NCBI RefSeq assembly: GCF_029168945.1
Contig: NC_083601.1
Coordinates: 36,941,660-37,005,659, forward strand
Length of the DNA: 64,000 bases
Source of the DNA: Cannabis sativa
Taxonomy: Eukaryota > Streptophyta > Magnoliopsida > Rosales > Cannabaceae
Reading direction: 5' to 3'
The position numbers and the translations under genes are program-made. Shown here piece by piece: positions 11,140 to 22,793 of this stretch; position 1 is the stretch's first letter; every line of letters starts with the position of its first letter. The notes below the pieces were generated by a model. That model did no database searches. It was not told the DNA's origin and saw only the letters and a program-made list of their open reading frames with translations.

Positions 11140-14036
11140 GCTTCATGGATCACCAGGCATGCATCAATTGTCGAATCCAAACGTGTCTTTTCAGTCGAAT
11201 ATGGGAGGCAGTAATATGGGATCAACACTGCCTGCAGAACCACCTTCTGCTATGTCCTCCCATGGTGTCAATGTGGGTGGTGGACAAGGTATGATGTCAT
11301 CAAGTGAGCAAATTAAAAGGAAAAGAGGAAGGCCTCGGAAATACGGACCTGATGGATCTGTATCCTTGCAACTGTCTCCTTCTCCCGCTACCAATCCTGG
11401 AATGGCATCACCAACCCAGAAGCGCAGCAGGGGACGCCCGAAAGGGACTGGGAAGAAGCAACAATTAGCTTCTCTTGGTAAGTTTCTGATAGACTTTTGG
11501 ATTTTTGGTTTGTGTTTGATCATGACTATCGGTTACGTACTATATAGGTTTTGCTTGGTGTAATATTATGTTGCATGGTATCTTTTTTATTTATAAGCAA
11601 ATCTGTGTTCAAATATTGATTTTCCTGGTCTTTTTTTTTTTTGCAGTCAGTTATTATTCTTTTAATCTTGGTTTGCTTTCATATTGTAATGTATTTCTGA
11701 CAAGTTGAGCGTTGGAAAAAAAAAGTAATAAATAAAATTGAGGAACAAGAAAACATAAATATAACTTAAAGAAATGAACAAAATTTTGGCCCATTTTGGC
11801 TTAGTTTTTATAACTTCCTTATAAGCTTTAAGATTAAAAAAGTCATTCTAGAGATATTTCGTTAAAAAATAGTCTTTTATTAATTCCTAGTTTCTCTAAA
11901 AGGTTTTTGGTAAAGCTATTTTTGAATTGAAATAATTTAAATTATTCTTAATGCACTCATAAAAGATTTTTTTTTCTTTTTTTAATGATATCGAAACATT
12001 TCCAAAAGGAAAAAATAATTCAATAAAAATCCTTGTATGGTAATGATCCAAATAGAAAAGATAAGCAAAAACTTTTTCTTATTATATGCTTTTTCTCTTT
12101 TGTCAGCACTTATTATTATGTGCTTTTAGTTATGAGCAAAAGCATAAGTTTAACAGCACCAATAATGCATTGTAGGATTCTGCTTCTAATGTTAATTTGT
12201 AGTCTTGGAAAATGCATTTTATAGGGGCTTGCTGCTACTTAGGTGATTATTCCTGCTCCTAGTGTTAATTTTAGTCTTTGATAATACATCTTGTAGGGTC
12301 TTGCTCTTTAGGTGATTCTTTGAGTAAGGTAATGAGTGGTGAGTTTTAAATGAAGTTACTTAGGTGATTCTGGAGGAAGGTAATGAGTGGAGAGTTTTGG
12401 AAAAAGTTAGAAGTGTTCACTGCTTAGGGTGATCTTTTCTAGTGGAGTTTTTGTAGGTAGATTTTACTGGGTAGATTGTATATCAGCATGGTTTGAAAGA
12501 TGCTCTTCATGTGAAGTCCCTGTTAATTTGGTAGAAGCATCTAATAAAGCTTTCTAAATTAGACAGCAGAAAAACCACTTCTGAAATTTGTGCATCCTCA
12601 ATATATCGGTGTTTGTAAACGTGTACATTTATACGCTTTCTTCTGTTTTATTCATCTATATTTACAGTATAATCTAAAGGGCATTTTTGCACTCGATATT
12701 TTTAATATATGTGATTTTGTTGCTCATTTTTACCTATAGTACTAATGAACTAGCCATTGGCATATATTTTATTATTATTTAGTTGCAAACTACAAAGGTC
12801 TAATAAATATGTATTTTTAATATTTGCTAGGTGAATGGCTCTCCGGTTCTGCTGGGATGGGTTTTACTCCACATGTTATCACTATTGCAATTGGAGAAGT
12901 AGGCATTTCTTTCATTATTATGTATTCTTTTCTTTTCCTCAGCATTTTAGATTATCAAATAGACTTGTTTTCACTTTTGTTTTTATTATTATTATTTAAT
13001 AGCCAATGTATTATGTATGAACATACATAGGGTTTTGGAATTTTTGGGGATGCTGATATGTGCTCATGTTTCTATATAGGACATTGCAACAAAAATAATG
13101 TCATTTTCGCAGCAGGGGCCAAGAGCTTTGTGCATTTTGTCAGCCAGTGGTGCTGTTTCTACTGTCTCTCTTCGTCAGCCTTCATCATCTGGTGGCACAG
13201 TCACATATGAGGTACTTATAGCATTTCTGTGCGTATGAATATATTTTGTTTGAAGTTACAGACTGAAATAAATGGTTACTCCAAAAAACATCTTAGGTTG
13301 GAGAGGCAAGGATCTCTAAATTGAGGCTTGTCTTACATGTTTGGCTTTTGCCTCTATGAATTTTTAAACCAGCTTATGATGCTTACTATAATCAGAGTAT
13401 TGCACTTTAGCTTAAAGTTTCATTGTTAACAGTCAAGTATGTTCATATTAAATGTCGAGTTAGTTTTGAGTTTCTTCAACTTTATTTCTGCAGGGACGAT
13501 TCGAGATAGTTTGTCTTACAGGCTCTTACTTGATCACCGATAGCAGTGGCTCTAGGAACAGAAGTGGAGGTCTTAGCGTAACTCTCGCCAACGCGGAAGG
13601 CCGTGTCATTGGTGGCAGTATTGGAGGAGCGCTCATTGCTGCAAGCCCCGTCCAGGTAACTAACTAACTTGTTGATCACAGTGAACTTTGTGGGCTTGTG
13701 ATCTTGTTCAAGATGGGGGTTGCTTTAGATGGTTTTTCTTCTAAGCTGATTAGATAAGTTAAATTTGGGTTTATTTGTTGGATGTTATAAGTAAGTGAAT
13801 GGGTTAAAACTGCAATGCAGGTAATAGTGGGGAGCTTCATATGGGGTGGTTCAAAAATAAAGAACAACAAAAGGCAGGAAGCAATAGAGGGTCCGACAGA
13901 TTCGGTGGATAACCCACTAGGCATGCAAAATCAAAACCAAAGTCTTACACCAACATCGTCCGTGGGTGTGTGGCCAGCTTCTCGGTCATTGGACATGCGC
14001 AATGCCCACATGGACATCGATTTGATGCGTGGGTAA
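11048..14036 (+). CDS. AHL protein: two AT-hooks plus PPC domain
   Basis: Predicted exons are 11048-11477, 12831-12898, 13080-13211, 13494-13655 and 13821-14036. They join in frame to 335 residues. AT-hook 1 is KRKRGRPRK (residues 90-98) and AT-hook 2 is RSRGRPKG (126-133). The PPC/DUF296 domain (about 155-275) includes TPHVITIAIGEDI, GRFEIVCLTGSY and GGSIGGALIAA. AHL proteins bind AT-rich minor grooves and matrix-attachment regions in the nucleus. Through the PPC domain they form trimers and recruit partners, often repressing transcription. The N-terminus MDRRDPMALSGS, typical of two-hook AHLs, supports this start. Intron phases are 1,0,0,0. Intron 1 (11478-12830) contains imperfect duplications. 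A divergent paralogue lies 5.5 kb downstream. I am sure of the family, less so of the exact orthologue. Confidence 0.95.
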
Positions 14037-15711
14037 CAGTTGTTTTCTATTATTAAATAATAATAATAATAATGATATTATTATTTTGGAATGCAACGTC
14101 GACAACAAGAGCAATGTATATATAATCTTTCAGTTTTCTTGACTAGCTGAATCTATTTTTCTTGGAGATAAAAACTGATGACAAATGACAGAAAGCCAGC
14201 TGCTGATTCAAGATTTCTAACTTCATTTTGCCCATCATGAATGGACAGCGGGGGAGATCATGTACTCATATTTTTCTAGCCTTTTTTTTTTTTTGATGGA
14301 TGGAATTTTCAATTTGATCAAATTTCTTGAATGTGTGTCGTTTTTTTTAGGTAATTTCGTTTGATTCTGTAGGAAAAATTAATGACCTGTCTCCTTCATT
14401 CATATATTATTTTAATTATAAAGACAATGAAAAACATAATTCATGTATGATGCTTACATGGATGAATGGATGGACTTATGAGCACTGCAAATCGTTTTCT
14501 TGAGTGTGTCAAATAATATTCTAGTTGAATTGAATCAATATCCTTATAAGATACGCACTTCAACTTTACATTGCTTACAAGTTTCATATACATGTGCTTG
14601 TAAAAGATATGCTATTGACAACAACCAACATTTTGTTTTTCTTCAATAGAAGCTTGTAAACCTAAAAAGTAGATAATAAGTTTGATTTGTTGGTTCAAGA
14701 ATATTTTTGTACACTTCTCTATAAGCTATGATTCAAAACAAATTTTGATAATGGTTTTATACCATTACATAATGTCTTTTAATACCTGATTGTCTATTGT
14801 GAAAGTTGATTGAGTATGGCAATTAATGTATTGAAAGTTCAAATGCAATTAACTTTGATTTACCAATCGATATAACTTCTTTACTTCGTATTTTCTTCTA
14901 CGTATCTGCATGAGTTAGTATTAACATGTGGATAAGAATGTTCTAAATCAACTTGGGCTAAGTATATATCTAAAGGGAAAAAAAGTGGCTTCATTTAGCT
15001 TAATGAGAAAAAGCTTTAGAGAAGAAGGTTGCCAAAAAAAATGTATTATGATAATAGGCATAGGCAGAAGGAGAGAGTTGACAAAATGAGATGGCTAAGC
15101 TACCAAACCAAGGTTTGCTAATTGAGTTCATAGCTATGGATCCTTACTGAGAGGGATGCACATATCGTAATTGCTTTATTAACCATAGAACAAGCAAACT
15201 CCAAAACTTAATGATCTATATTTAGTTGAAAGGCTCATATTCCAATGTTTTTTTTTTTTGTTTACTTATTAATTTATAGATATATTATACAATTTTATCT
15301 TTTGCAATAGATATATTGTAATAGAATATTACAGTGTGTAATTTTCTCACGATCCACAAGCTCGGTAGCTAACTAGCTATGGCTTTTTTAAATTCTTTCA
15401 AATTAATAAAATTTGTTAAGAGAATTAGATTGTTCATAAAAATTTAATAGTCAAGCCAAGTTTGAGAAATTCAGTGTTCTTAAAGTTGTTATTAATGTAG
15501 TTATAGATATGTTAGTACTAGGCACATCACTTATTCTCTAACAAAAATTATAAGGTCCAAATTCACATTTCCTATCTTTTCTAATGTAAAAAGAATAGTT
15601 ATTATTAAGATTCCTTTTAATTGCATTGCTTAACTCCAAATTAGCTCGATACATTTTTTCAAGCAAGCAGTCATTTTATTTTAGAGTAATGATTCGTTCA
15701 TATATAAATTA
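14037..15711. other. AHL 3' region and intergenic DNA
   Basis: An (AAT/TAA)n microsatellite follows the AHL stop (about 14053-14085). The rest is presumably 3'UTR, then AT-rich DNA without a supported gene. Confidence 0.55.
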
Positions 15712-16076
15712 GGCTAATTAGAATTTTTGTCCTTGAATTTTGGCATGTACCAAATTGTGCCCTTGAACTTTTAAAGTCGTTAAAAATGCTCTCTAAACTA
15801 TTGAGATTGTTGAATTCAAAGACTTTTGTCTAATTTCATTCAATTTTACTATTTTAGTGTTTGTTTATGTACTTAACCATGCTCCCCAGATTTTGATATC
15901 TCTCAAATTATGTCCCATGAACTTTGACATGTACTAAATTATGGCTACTGAACTTTCGTTCATATTAGACTTTTTTACTAAAATTAAAAAAAAAAGTCCT
16001 TAAATCCAACAATCTCAATAATTCAAGGACATGATTTGGTACATGTCAAAGTTCAACGACAAATTCCTAATTAGCT
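15712..16076. mobile_element. Mutator-type MITE, 365 bp, perfect 9-bp TSD
   Basis: Terminal inverted repeats pair GGCTAATTAGAATTTTTGTC at the left end with the inverse AGCTAATTAGGAATTTGTCG at the right end. Pairing continues inward through GGCATGTACCAAAT and ATTGAGATTGTTG. Identical TATAAATTA copies flank it at 15703-15711 and 16077-16085. A 9-bp duplication with long TIRs points to the Mutator superfamily. It carries no ORF. Confidence 0.9.
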
Positions 16077-16230
16077 TATAAATTACATTAAGATTTAACA
16101 CATAACTTGTGAGAAAATTCAGCCAATCACCTTCATTAAAATACAGGTCATTTATGTTTAAAATAAAAAAAAGAAAAAACAAAAAAAGATGGGTCACAGT
16201 TTTTATTAAAAGAGATCGACTTGCTACATA

Positions 16231-18572
16231 TCTTATATATAATAAGAGGCTTCTTCACCTCCTGCTTATTATACAATATTACCCTTCTATTTTAATTTTT
16301 TAAGAGGGCATTATAGTACATTTATTTTATCAATAGTATTTTCTTTTATTTAACAAAATAGTTTTTATGTATTTCATTTTTTTTAAAATTTATGTTGGCC
16401 AACTTCATACCCATTTTCCGTCGGTCGGTTTATGCTATATTTTATTCAACTCAATATAAATATCGGGTTACAAAAATCTAAGTCCAACCCGTCCAATTAA
16501 GAAAAAAAATAGTAACCCACCCAATAAAATTTGTCAGTTTGGTCGGGTTAATCAGTCCAAACCGACCACTAATATTTTTTTTTTACAATAGTATTTTCTT
16601 TTATTTATCAAAATAGTTTTTATGTATTTCATTTTTTTAAAAAATTTATCTTGGCCAACTTCATACTCATTTTTCCTGGCTCCTAGTTTTATGCTATATT
16701 TTATTCAACTCAATATAAATATCGTGTTACAAAAATCTAAGTCCAACCCGTCTAATTAAGAAAAAAAAATAGTAACCCACCCAATAAATTTGTCAGTTTG
16801 ATCGGGTTAATCAGTCCAAACCGACCACTAATATTTTTTTTACAATAGTATTTTCTTTTATTTATCAAAATAGTTTTTATGTATTTCATTTTTTTTTTAA
16901 ATTTATCTTGGCCAACTTCATACTCATTTTTCGTCGGTCGGTTTATGCTATATTTTATTCAACTCAATATAAATATCGGGTTACAAAAATCTAAGTGCAA
17001 CCCGTCCAATTAAAAAAAAAATAGTAACCCACCCAATAAAATTTGTCGGTTTGGTCGGGTTAACCAGTCCAAACCGACCACTAATATTTTTTGTTTACAT
17101 ACAATTATTATATTTTAGTTAATTGTAATAATGAGACAAATATATATAGATTAAATTTAATGTTCAAATCAACCACCATAAAAAAATATATTAGTTTAAA
17201 ATTTATATTTTAAAATAGTCATATAAATTATATGATATATATATAATAAAACATATAAATATATATATAAAAAAAAAACCCTCTTAATCGGGTTGTTCGG
17301 GTTAGTTGGACGAGTTATATTTTACTAAAACTTAACTCTAACGGTGATGTAATGTATGCCAAATTTGGCCCTAGCTAAAAATACATTATATTTTGTTTTT
17401 GTTATTGAAAATTCTCCCAATTAATTTAGTGGTTTGATGTGTTTTGAATTTGTTGAGTTTATTTGTGTATGTTTTAATATGATAACCTAGACATAGTATA
17501 ATTATTTGATTAAAGGTATACTATATATGTTGTATATGTTTCTACGGAAAATAAGGAACAACTTATTTGTGTTGATTTTCTTTTATTTTATTTAAGCTTT
17601 GTTCCATTGATTTATTGAATTTAAGTTATACTGTGTTATAAGAGAAACATATATCGTGTCATTGTTTAGCATTAATTAGTTCTCCAAAACCTACTATCTT
17701 TTAGATGCCTAGATGGACTTTTCATATCATAAGATCAAAGATCAAAGTCTTTAACTTGTGGTTATCTCCAGTCTCCAGTACTATTACATACAACTACTTT
17801 GGAGGATAATATTAACACACTATTTTTTCATTTACTGTGTTACATGTCACCTTCTTTGACCTCTTTGTATGATTATAGTCAAGCTCATTCATATAGATAA
17901 TATTGTGTAATGTAAATGTAATATATATTCACTATATAAGATGTTTGTTCGTGAAAAAACTTGTAGCAGGATGTTCTATCAGTCAGATTTGTTGTTTTTG
18001 GATTGCCTTTTTATAAGAAAAAAATAGGAAACATTGATTCGTTTTAAGTATTAGCTTACACCATTTTTAATAGATGGTATATATTTTGGGTTAAATTTGA
18101 CTAATATATATATATATATATATATTATAAAACTATATTTAGCTCAATTTTTGTATTTGTGCTCCAATGTGCAAATTAGCTATAAAATTAATACTATCAT
18201 TAATGTTCATTGAAAATATACAAAACAATTAATTATATTATATTATTTTAATATCTTATAAATATAATTTTTTTATTAATGAATAGTATTAATGAATGTC
18301 AAAGAGGTAATTAAAAAATGTGATATTTATTGTGGACTAAAATTTAGCTCATGCTATCTTTTGTGCCAAATTTGGTACAATTTTTAGTTTTGGTCAAATT
18401 TTACACATATTTTAAATCACTATTAAAATTAAATTTTAATAAAATATTCAAAAAATGACAATACACTACATTTATAGTTTTCCGTTAGAGAAGTTCTTAG
18501 TCTCTAATTAATTTTTCATTCATTTTCCACTAAGATTGTAGGAGTACGTGCAACGCACGTGCCCTACACTAG
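16231..18572 (+). mobile_element. non-autonomous Helitron, about 2.3 kb
   Basis: The 5' end TCTTATATATAATAAGAGGC follows an A (16230). The 3' end has the hairpin ACGTGC-AAC-GCACGT (about 18545-18559), then GCCCTACA, then CTAG (18569-18572) followed by T. TC...CTRR termini, a subterminal 3' hairpin and insertion between A and T without duplication are Helitron hallmarks. No Rep/helicase ORF is present, so it would depend on an autonomous partner. The interior holds a threefold tandem repeat and AT-rich DNA with a (TA)n tract near 18103-18125. The 3' end is well supported. The matching 5' end rests on its sequence and on similarity to the Helitron start at 50016. Confidence 0.78.
16331..17098. 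repeat. three tandem copies of a 256-bp unit
   Basis: Units start at about 16331, 16586 and 16843 with CAATAGTATTTTCTTTTATT, giving a period of 255-257 bp. Each ends with GACCACTAATATTTTTT. Each unit carries CGTCGGTCGGTTTATG-like, AACCCGTCCAATTAA and GGTCGGGTTAA...CCAAACCGACC segments, the last forming a short palindrome. Further CGGGTT motifs follow near 17288-17316. The copies are very similar, so the expansion is fairly young. Confidence 0.9.
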
Positions 18573-19337
18573 TAATAAGTATACGTGTGAAGTATGATTT
18601 AATTTGTATATGGATATATAATTTAGTCATTATTGTTTTCGCTAACTATTTACTCATAATTATCTTATTACTTATATTAAGCTCCAGTATATACGGGGAT
18701 AACAGTTAGTAGGGCATAATCATATGGTCTATTAGTATTATTTCACTAACTAGTACATGAGGTTCTCAATCCCAAAGAACTCTTTTGTGATGGGGAACTT
18801 GCGGCCTATTTTTTTATTCTTTATGAAATATGTTAGTTAAAGTGATTATTAAAGTGATTGCTAATAGAATGAAAGAGTTATTGGATATTTTTGTAAAATT
18901 GTACAACTTACTTAATATTTTTTTTTTTTTACATATCGAGATTACTTATTATCACAATAAAAATGCAAATAATTTATTACCTATTTTGTTATTTTTGAAA
19001 ATTAAAATTTTAATATATTTATTGTTAAAAAAATAATAATTAATTTGTCACATCAAATAATTAGTTTTAACATGTTAATAATTATTTTATTATTTCATTA
19101 AACATTAAAAATGACTAGAGAATTGTACTCAGGTTTAAATTAGTATTTCACTTCAACTAGTAGTTGTATATAGAATCTTACAAGTAGTTGAATTACTCTT
19201 GAAATAGTGCATTTTGGCGGAAAAAGATTCTTGAAAATTTTACACTATATAGTCATGATTAGTGGAATGGGTTAAATAGTAACAAGATTCAATACTTCTT
19301 GAATCTTTAAACAGTACATGACCGACTTCTTAATTAC
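18573..19337. other. intergenic, upstream of AHL-like gene
   Basis: AT-rich sequence without a supported gene. The last part presumably includes the promoter of the AHL-like gene. Confidence 0.55.
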
Positions 19338-19347
19338 TATATATATA
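19338..19347 (+). promoter_or_regulatory. TATA box of the AHL-like gene
   Basis: TATATATATA, followed by C, lies about 165 bp upstream of the ATG at 19511. This leaves a leader of about 130-140 nt if transcription starts some 30 bp downstream. Confidence 0.5.
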
Positions 19348-19510
19348 CACATTTGTGTACGTAACAGACACCAAATTCATATCATCACGTTGTTTTGAAA
19401 ACAGTCAAAATTTTCTTGAAGCTAGAGTTCGGTACTGAATCAACGAAGATAGCTTTTCTTTCTTTTGCTTTGGAAAAGATTATTTACAATAAGCTTTTCA
19501 AAGTAAAAAC

Positions 19511-21200
19511 ATGGATCTAAATAGAAGTGATGATGATGGGGAGGAGGCACAATCCAACTTTACTGATCGGAGAGGAACTGGTGATTTGTCTTCCATTGTT
19601 GAAGACTTTTTCAAGAGAAGAAAACCGCAAGAACAACCTAATATGGAATTACCAGTACAGCAAGAACAACCTATTACGGAACTGCAACTATCTTCTTCTT
19701 CTTCTTCTTCTTCTTCTAGGGAATTACCACCACGCCACAAGAATTCAAACTTGAATGTGCAATTAACAGGACCCCCAGAAGGGTATGCCTATGCGAGTAA
19801 TATGCAAATATCACAATTAGGTACTTAATTTCTAACTTTTTCATATAATGTACTTTCTATTGTATAGCAATTTGGCATTAGTGTAGTGATAATAAAAACT
19901 GCATGTATTCATTCAAATCTTGATTTTTTTTTTTTCTCTGGTAATTGATTGTTCATTTTCTTTATATACATCTTTGTTATATAATTAAGATATGAGATTT
20001 TATTGTGACAAAGAGAAATAAGTTATTTATATAATATTCTGCTTGGTCTTGGTGATGATTCTTGGAAAAAATCTATACGTATGAGTCGAGTTAATTCTGC
20101 TCTGATGTACAAAAGTCTTTTTTTATATATATATATGTAGGAAATATGCCGCTTCATTTGCCTCTTGCTGGTATATCGCCTATAAAGAATTATCCAAACT
20201 TCTTTTTGGAATCAATATCTCCTGGACTAACTAATATTTTGTCACCTAATCAACAACCTATGATGTCTCCCTATGAATTTCGAAACATGATGCATCAATT
20301 CTGGGTTAATAATCTGCAATCGCCACATGTGAATATTCCTTCGGATACAGGACCCCAAAAATCAGAAGAGGGTACTTTTCTAACTATTTTCATCTTCTAT
20401 TCTTTGTAATAAAATTTTATTAATTCTTGGGTCTTGCTCTGGGATAGAAGATAGTTCATAGTAGTTATGAACTCTGAAAGTCGACATTCATTTCAGGGAT
20501 AAATTATTTTTTGATTAGTTACTATAAATGTTTGTTCAAATTAAGGTTATAATATCTATACACGTATTAATAATTTTGGTTGTTGTGGTGTCAGGAATTG
20601 TGGGGAGTTCTTCTCGGCATACTATCATCGTTACAGAAGGAGAAGTAGGCATTGTGATCTTTCAGTAAATTTAATAAATAAGAACATAAAAATAGACCAT
20701 AATAGTACTTATAAGGGTTCCTTTAATTTTATCTGATTTCTTATTTGGTCATATGCATGTATGTGTAGGACATCATAGGAAGGATAAGATCATTTTCGGC
20801 AGAGATGGAAGTGGCGCCAAGTAGTGTGTTCGTTATGGCAGCACTTGGTGGTGTTAATAATCCCATTTTGAAGCTCTACACAGGCTCAATCTTAGTGTAT
20901 GAGGTATAATTTTGATCGTCATATGTTTCATCTTTGTACATGTACTATTTATATATTATACTTGATTGTTTATACAATTTTTTCTTGTGTTGGATTGTCT
21001 TGTAGGGAGCATACCTGATATTTAAATTTTGTAACACTATTAGTAAGGATGGCTCAAGTGAGAATTTTGAGCTTTCTATTTTCAATCATTCTTTGGATGG
21101 CCTGGCCAATACTGATGGAGTTATTACTGGAGAAGTTAATGGAATGCTCATTGCTGCAGGGACAACCTACGTCCATGTAATGGTGACGAGAGGAGCTTAA
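19511..21200 (+). CDS. divergent AHL-like PPC protein lacking AT-hooks
   Basis: Predicted exons are 19511-19820, 20141-20371, 20595-20644, 20769-20903 and 21006-21200, joining in frame to 306 residues. The C-terminal part (about 188-306) aligns with the PPC domain of the AHL at 11.0 kb: HTIIVTEGEDI for HVITIAIGEDI, and NGMLIAAGTTYVHV for GALIAASPVQVIV. Introns match at the GE|DI and VYE|G junctions. No RGRP AT-hook exists anywhere. The GRFEI core motif is replaced by GAYLIF. The N-terminus is acidic/Gln-rich with a nine-Ser tract (TTC microsatellite) and one basic patch, KRRKP (35-39). Exon 2 (231 nt, phase 1-1) has no counterpart in the AHL. Without DNA-binding hooks the protein could at most act by joining PPC oligomers. 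It may also be a decaying gene, although all exons stay open. Its role is unknown. Confidence 0.85.
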
Positions 21201-22153
21201 TTAGTACCAGTCACTCATTCTTTTCTAGGCTTTTACATTCTTCTTTTATTATATAAACATTAGTATAACTCTACTGTGTGCACGTATGATCACGAATTCA
21301 CTAATACAACTTTGTTTTTTAGCTTAAATCTTAACTGGAATTTTGAACATGAAACATAAGCTAGAAATTCAAATCTTTTATACTATATTCGTTGACACAA
21401 GATTAATGATTCATATATGGACTACTGTTTTGTTAGCTGGGGGATCATTTATGTAATGTACCCCATCACTTCATTCGATGAAATTGTACATTCAAATAAT
21501 CTAATCCTTCATTTCAATATGTTTTACGGGACCAATTAAAAAGGATGTTTAGACCATTCTAACCACAGTCGTTTTAATGCATAAAGAGCCAAATAGCAGC
21601 TCCCTCTCTATTTTCCAAAAAATGGGTCTCTGTTAATGAGTCAATAGTATCTTATAGTGTTTTAATAAGGTTAAAATATTTATATTGAGATTATCTATAT
21701 AATACAGAATACTATTCTAAAGGGCTAGTTCTCAAAACATACGCTCTTAATTTGTCCTTTGTTTTATTTATCCATGATGAGAATGGTTGACAGGAACTAG
21801 TATTGTTGAGGTAATTTATTAAAAATTGACAGAGTAGTTAATGAAGAAAAAATCTTGAAAATCTATCCATATAGATGTAGACCTTTTTAATTGAAAATTC
21901 ATCATTATTTTAATCAAAGCTAAAGAGAATAGAATTATAAGAACGTTATATGTAGCAACTGACATAGGGATTGCATTGCTAAAATACGAAAGTAGGCTCA
22001 AACTTGGTATATATAATCAACATAAATTTATTCCTTTTATCACCAACGGCACATATCTAAGGAGCCACGAACTTATTTGGTAGAAAGACTCTAAACATGT
22101 CATATATTGAAATAAAGAAAAGACGGTCATATTTCAAAGTAGTAATTTATCTC
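21201..22153. other. intergenic between AHL-like and kiwellin genes
   Basis: Nothing recognised apart from the presumed 3'UTR of the AHL-like gene and the promoter of the first kiwellin gene. Confidence 0.55.
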
Positions 22154-22161
22154 TATATATA
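22154..22161 (+). promoter_or_regulatory. TATA box of kiwellin gene 1
   Basis: CTCTATATATAGA lies about 70 bp before the ATG. The same box, followed by AATCAACTTTCAC, occurs upstream of kiwellin gene 4 (27024-27031), so the duplication included the core promoter. Confidence 0.7.
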
Positions 22162-22226
22162 GACACTGGTAAATCAACTTTCACCAATCCAACCCAAAAG
22201 AAAGAGAAAAAAAAAAATAGAGAGGG

Positions 22227-22793
22227 ATGAAGAACCAATTTAGCTCTAAGGCCCTTTTCCTCATTTTTCTTCTTGTGATCACGCAGTGGTTAACCATTGA
22301 GGCCAAAACTTGCAATCCTAGTGGCAAAATAAAAGGGAAAAGGCCTCCTCCAGGACAATGCAACCAGCAAAATGACTCCGATTGCTGCAAACAAGGCAAG
22401 TCTTATACTACCTACAACTGCTCACCAAGGGTCACTGGCCACACCAAAGCAGTTTTGACACTAAACAGCTTCGAGAAAGGTGGAGATGGCGGTGCACCCT
22501 CGGAATGCGACAACAAGTACCACTCGGACAGCACACCAGTGGTGGCCTTATCCACAGGATGGTTCAATAATATGCAGAGGTGTTTACAAAACATAACCAT
22601 ATATGGCAATGGGAGGAGTGTGAATGCAATGGTTGTGGATGAGTGTGACTCAACGGCTGGATGTGATTCTGATCATGATTATCAGCCTCCATGTCCTAAT
22701 AACATTGTGGATGCCTCCAAAGCTGTTTGGAAGGCCTTAAGAGTTCCAGAAGGTGATTGGGGTGAACTTGACATTTATTGGTCTCAAGCTTGA
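22227..22793 (+). CDS. kiwellin/ripening-related secreted protein (copy 1)
   Basis: An intronless 188-residue protein. Residues 1-26 form a signal peptide (hydrophobic [13 protein letters not shown], likely cut after IEA). The mature part has ten cysteines and the family motifs [34 protein letters not shown] and [14 protein letters not shown], ending LDIYW. Together these mark the kiwellin double-psi beta-barrel without the extra N-terminal kissper region. Kiwellins are apoplastic defence- and ripening-related proteins. Maize KWL1 is known to bind and inhibit a secreted fungal chorismate mutase, but the target here is unknown. NIT (QNITI) is a possible N-glycosylation site. It is about 90% identical to copy 4 at 27.1 kb (19 differences in 188 residues, no gaps) and shares its promoter context, so the two are recent duplicates. 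Confidence 0.95.
   Translation: MKNQFSSKALFLIFLLVITQWLTIEAKTCNPSGKIKGKRPPPGQCNQQNDSDCCKQGKSYTTYNCSPRVTGHTKAVLTLNSFEKGGDGGAPSECDNKYHSDSTPVVALSTGWFNNMQRCLQNITIYGNGRSVNAMVVDECDSTAGCDSDHDYQPPCPNNIVDASKAVWKALRVPEGDWGELDIYWSQA

Noticed and set aside
16331..17098. CRISPR-like or centromeric satellite array
   Set aside because: Only three 256-bp copies without spacers, inside a Helitron in a plant genome. This is an ordinary local tandem expansion.
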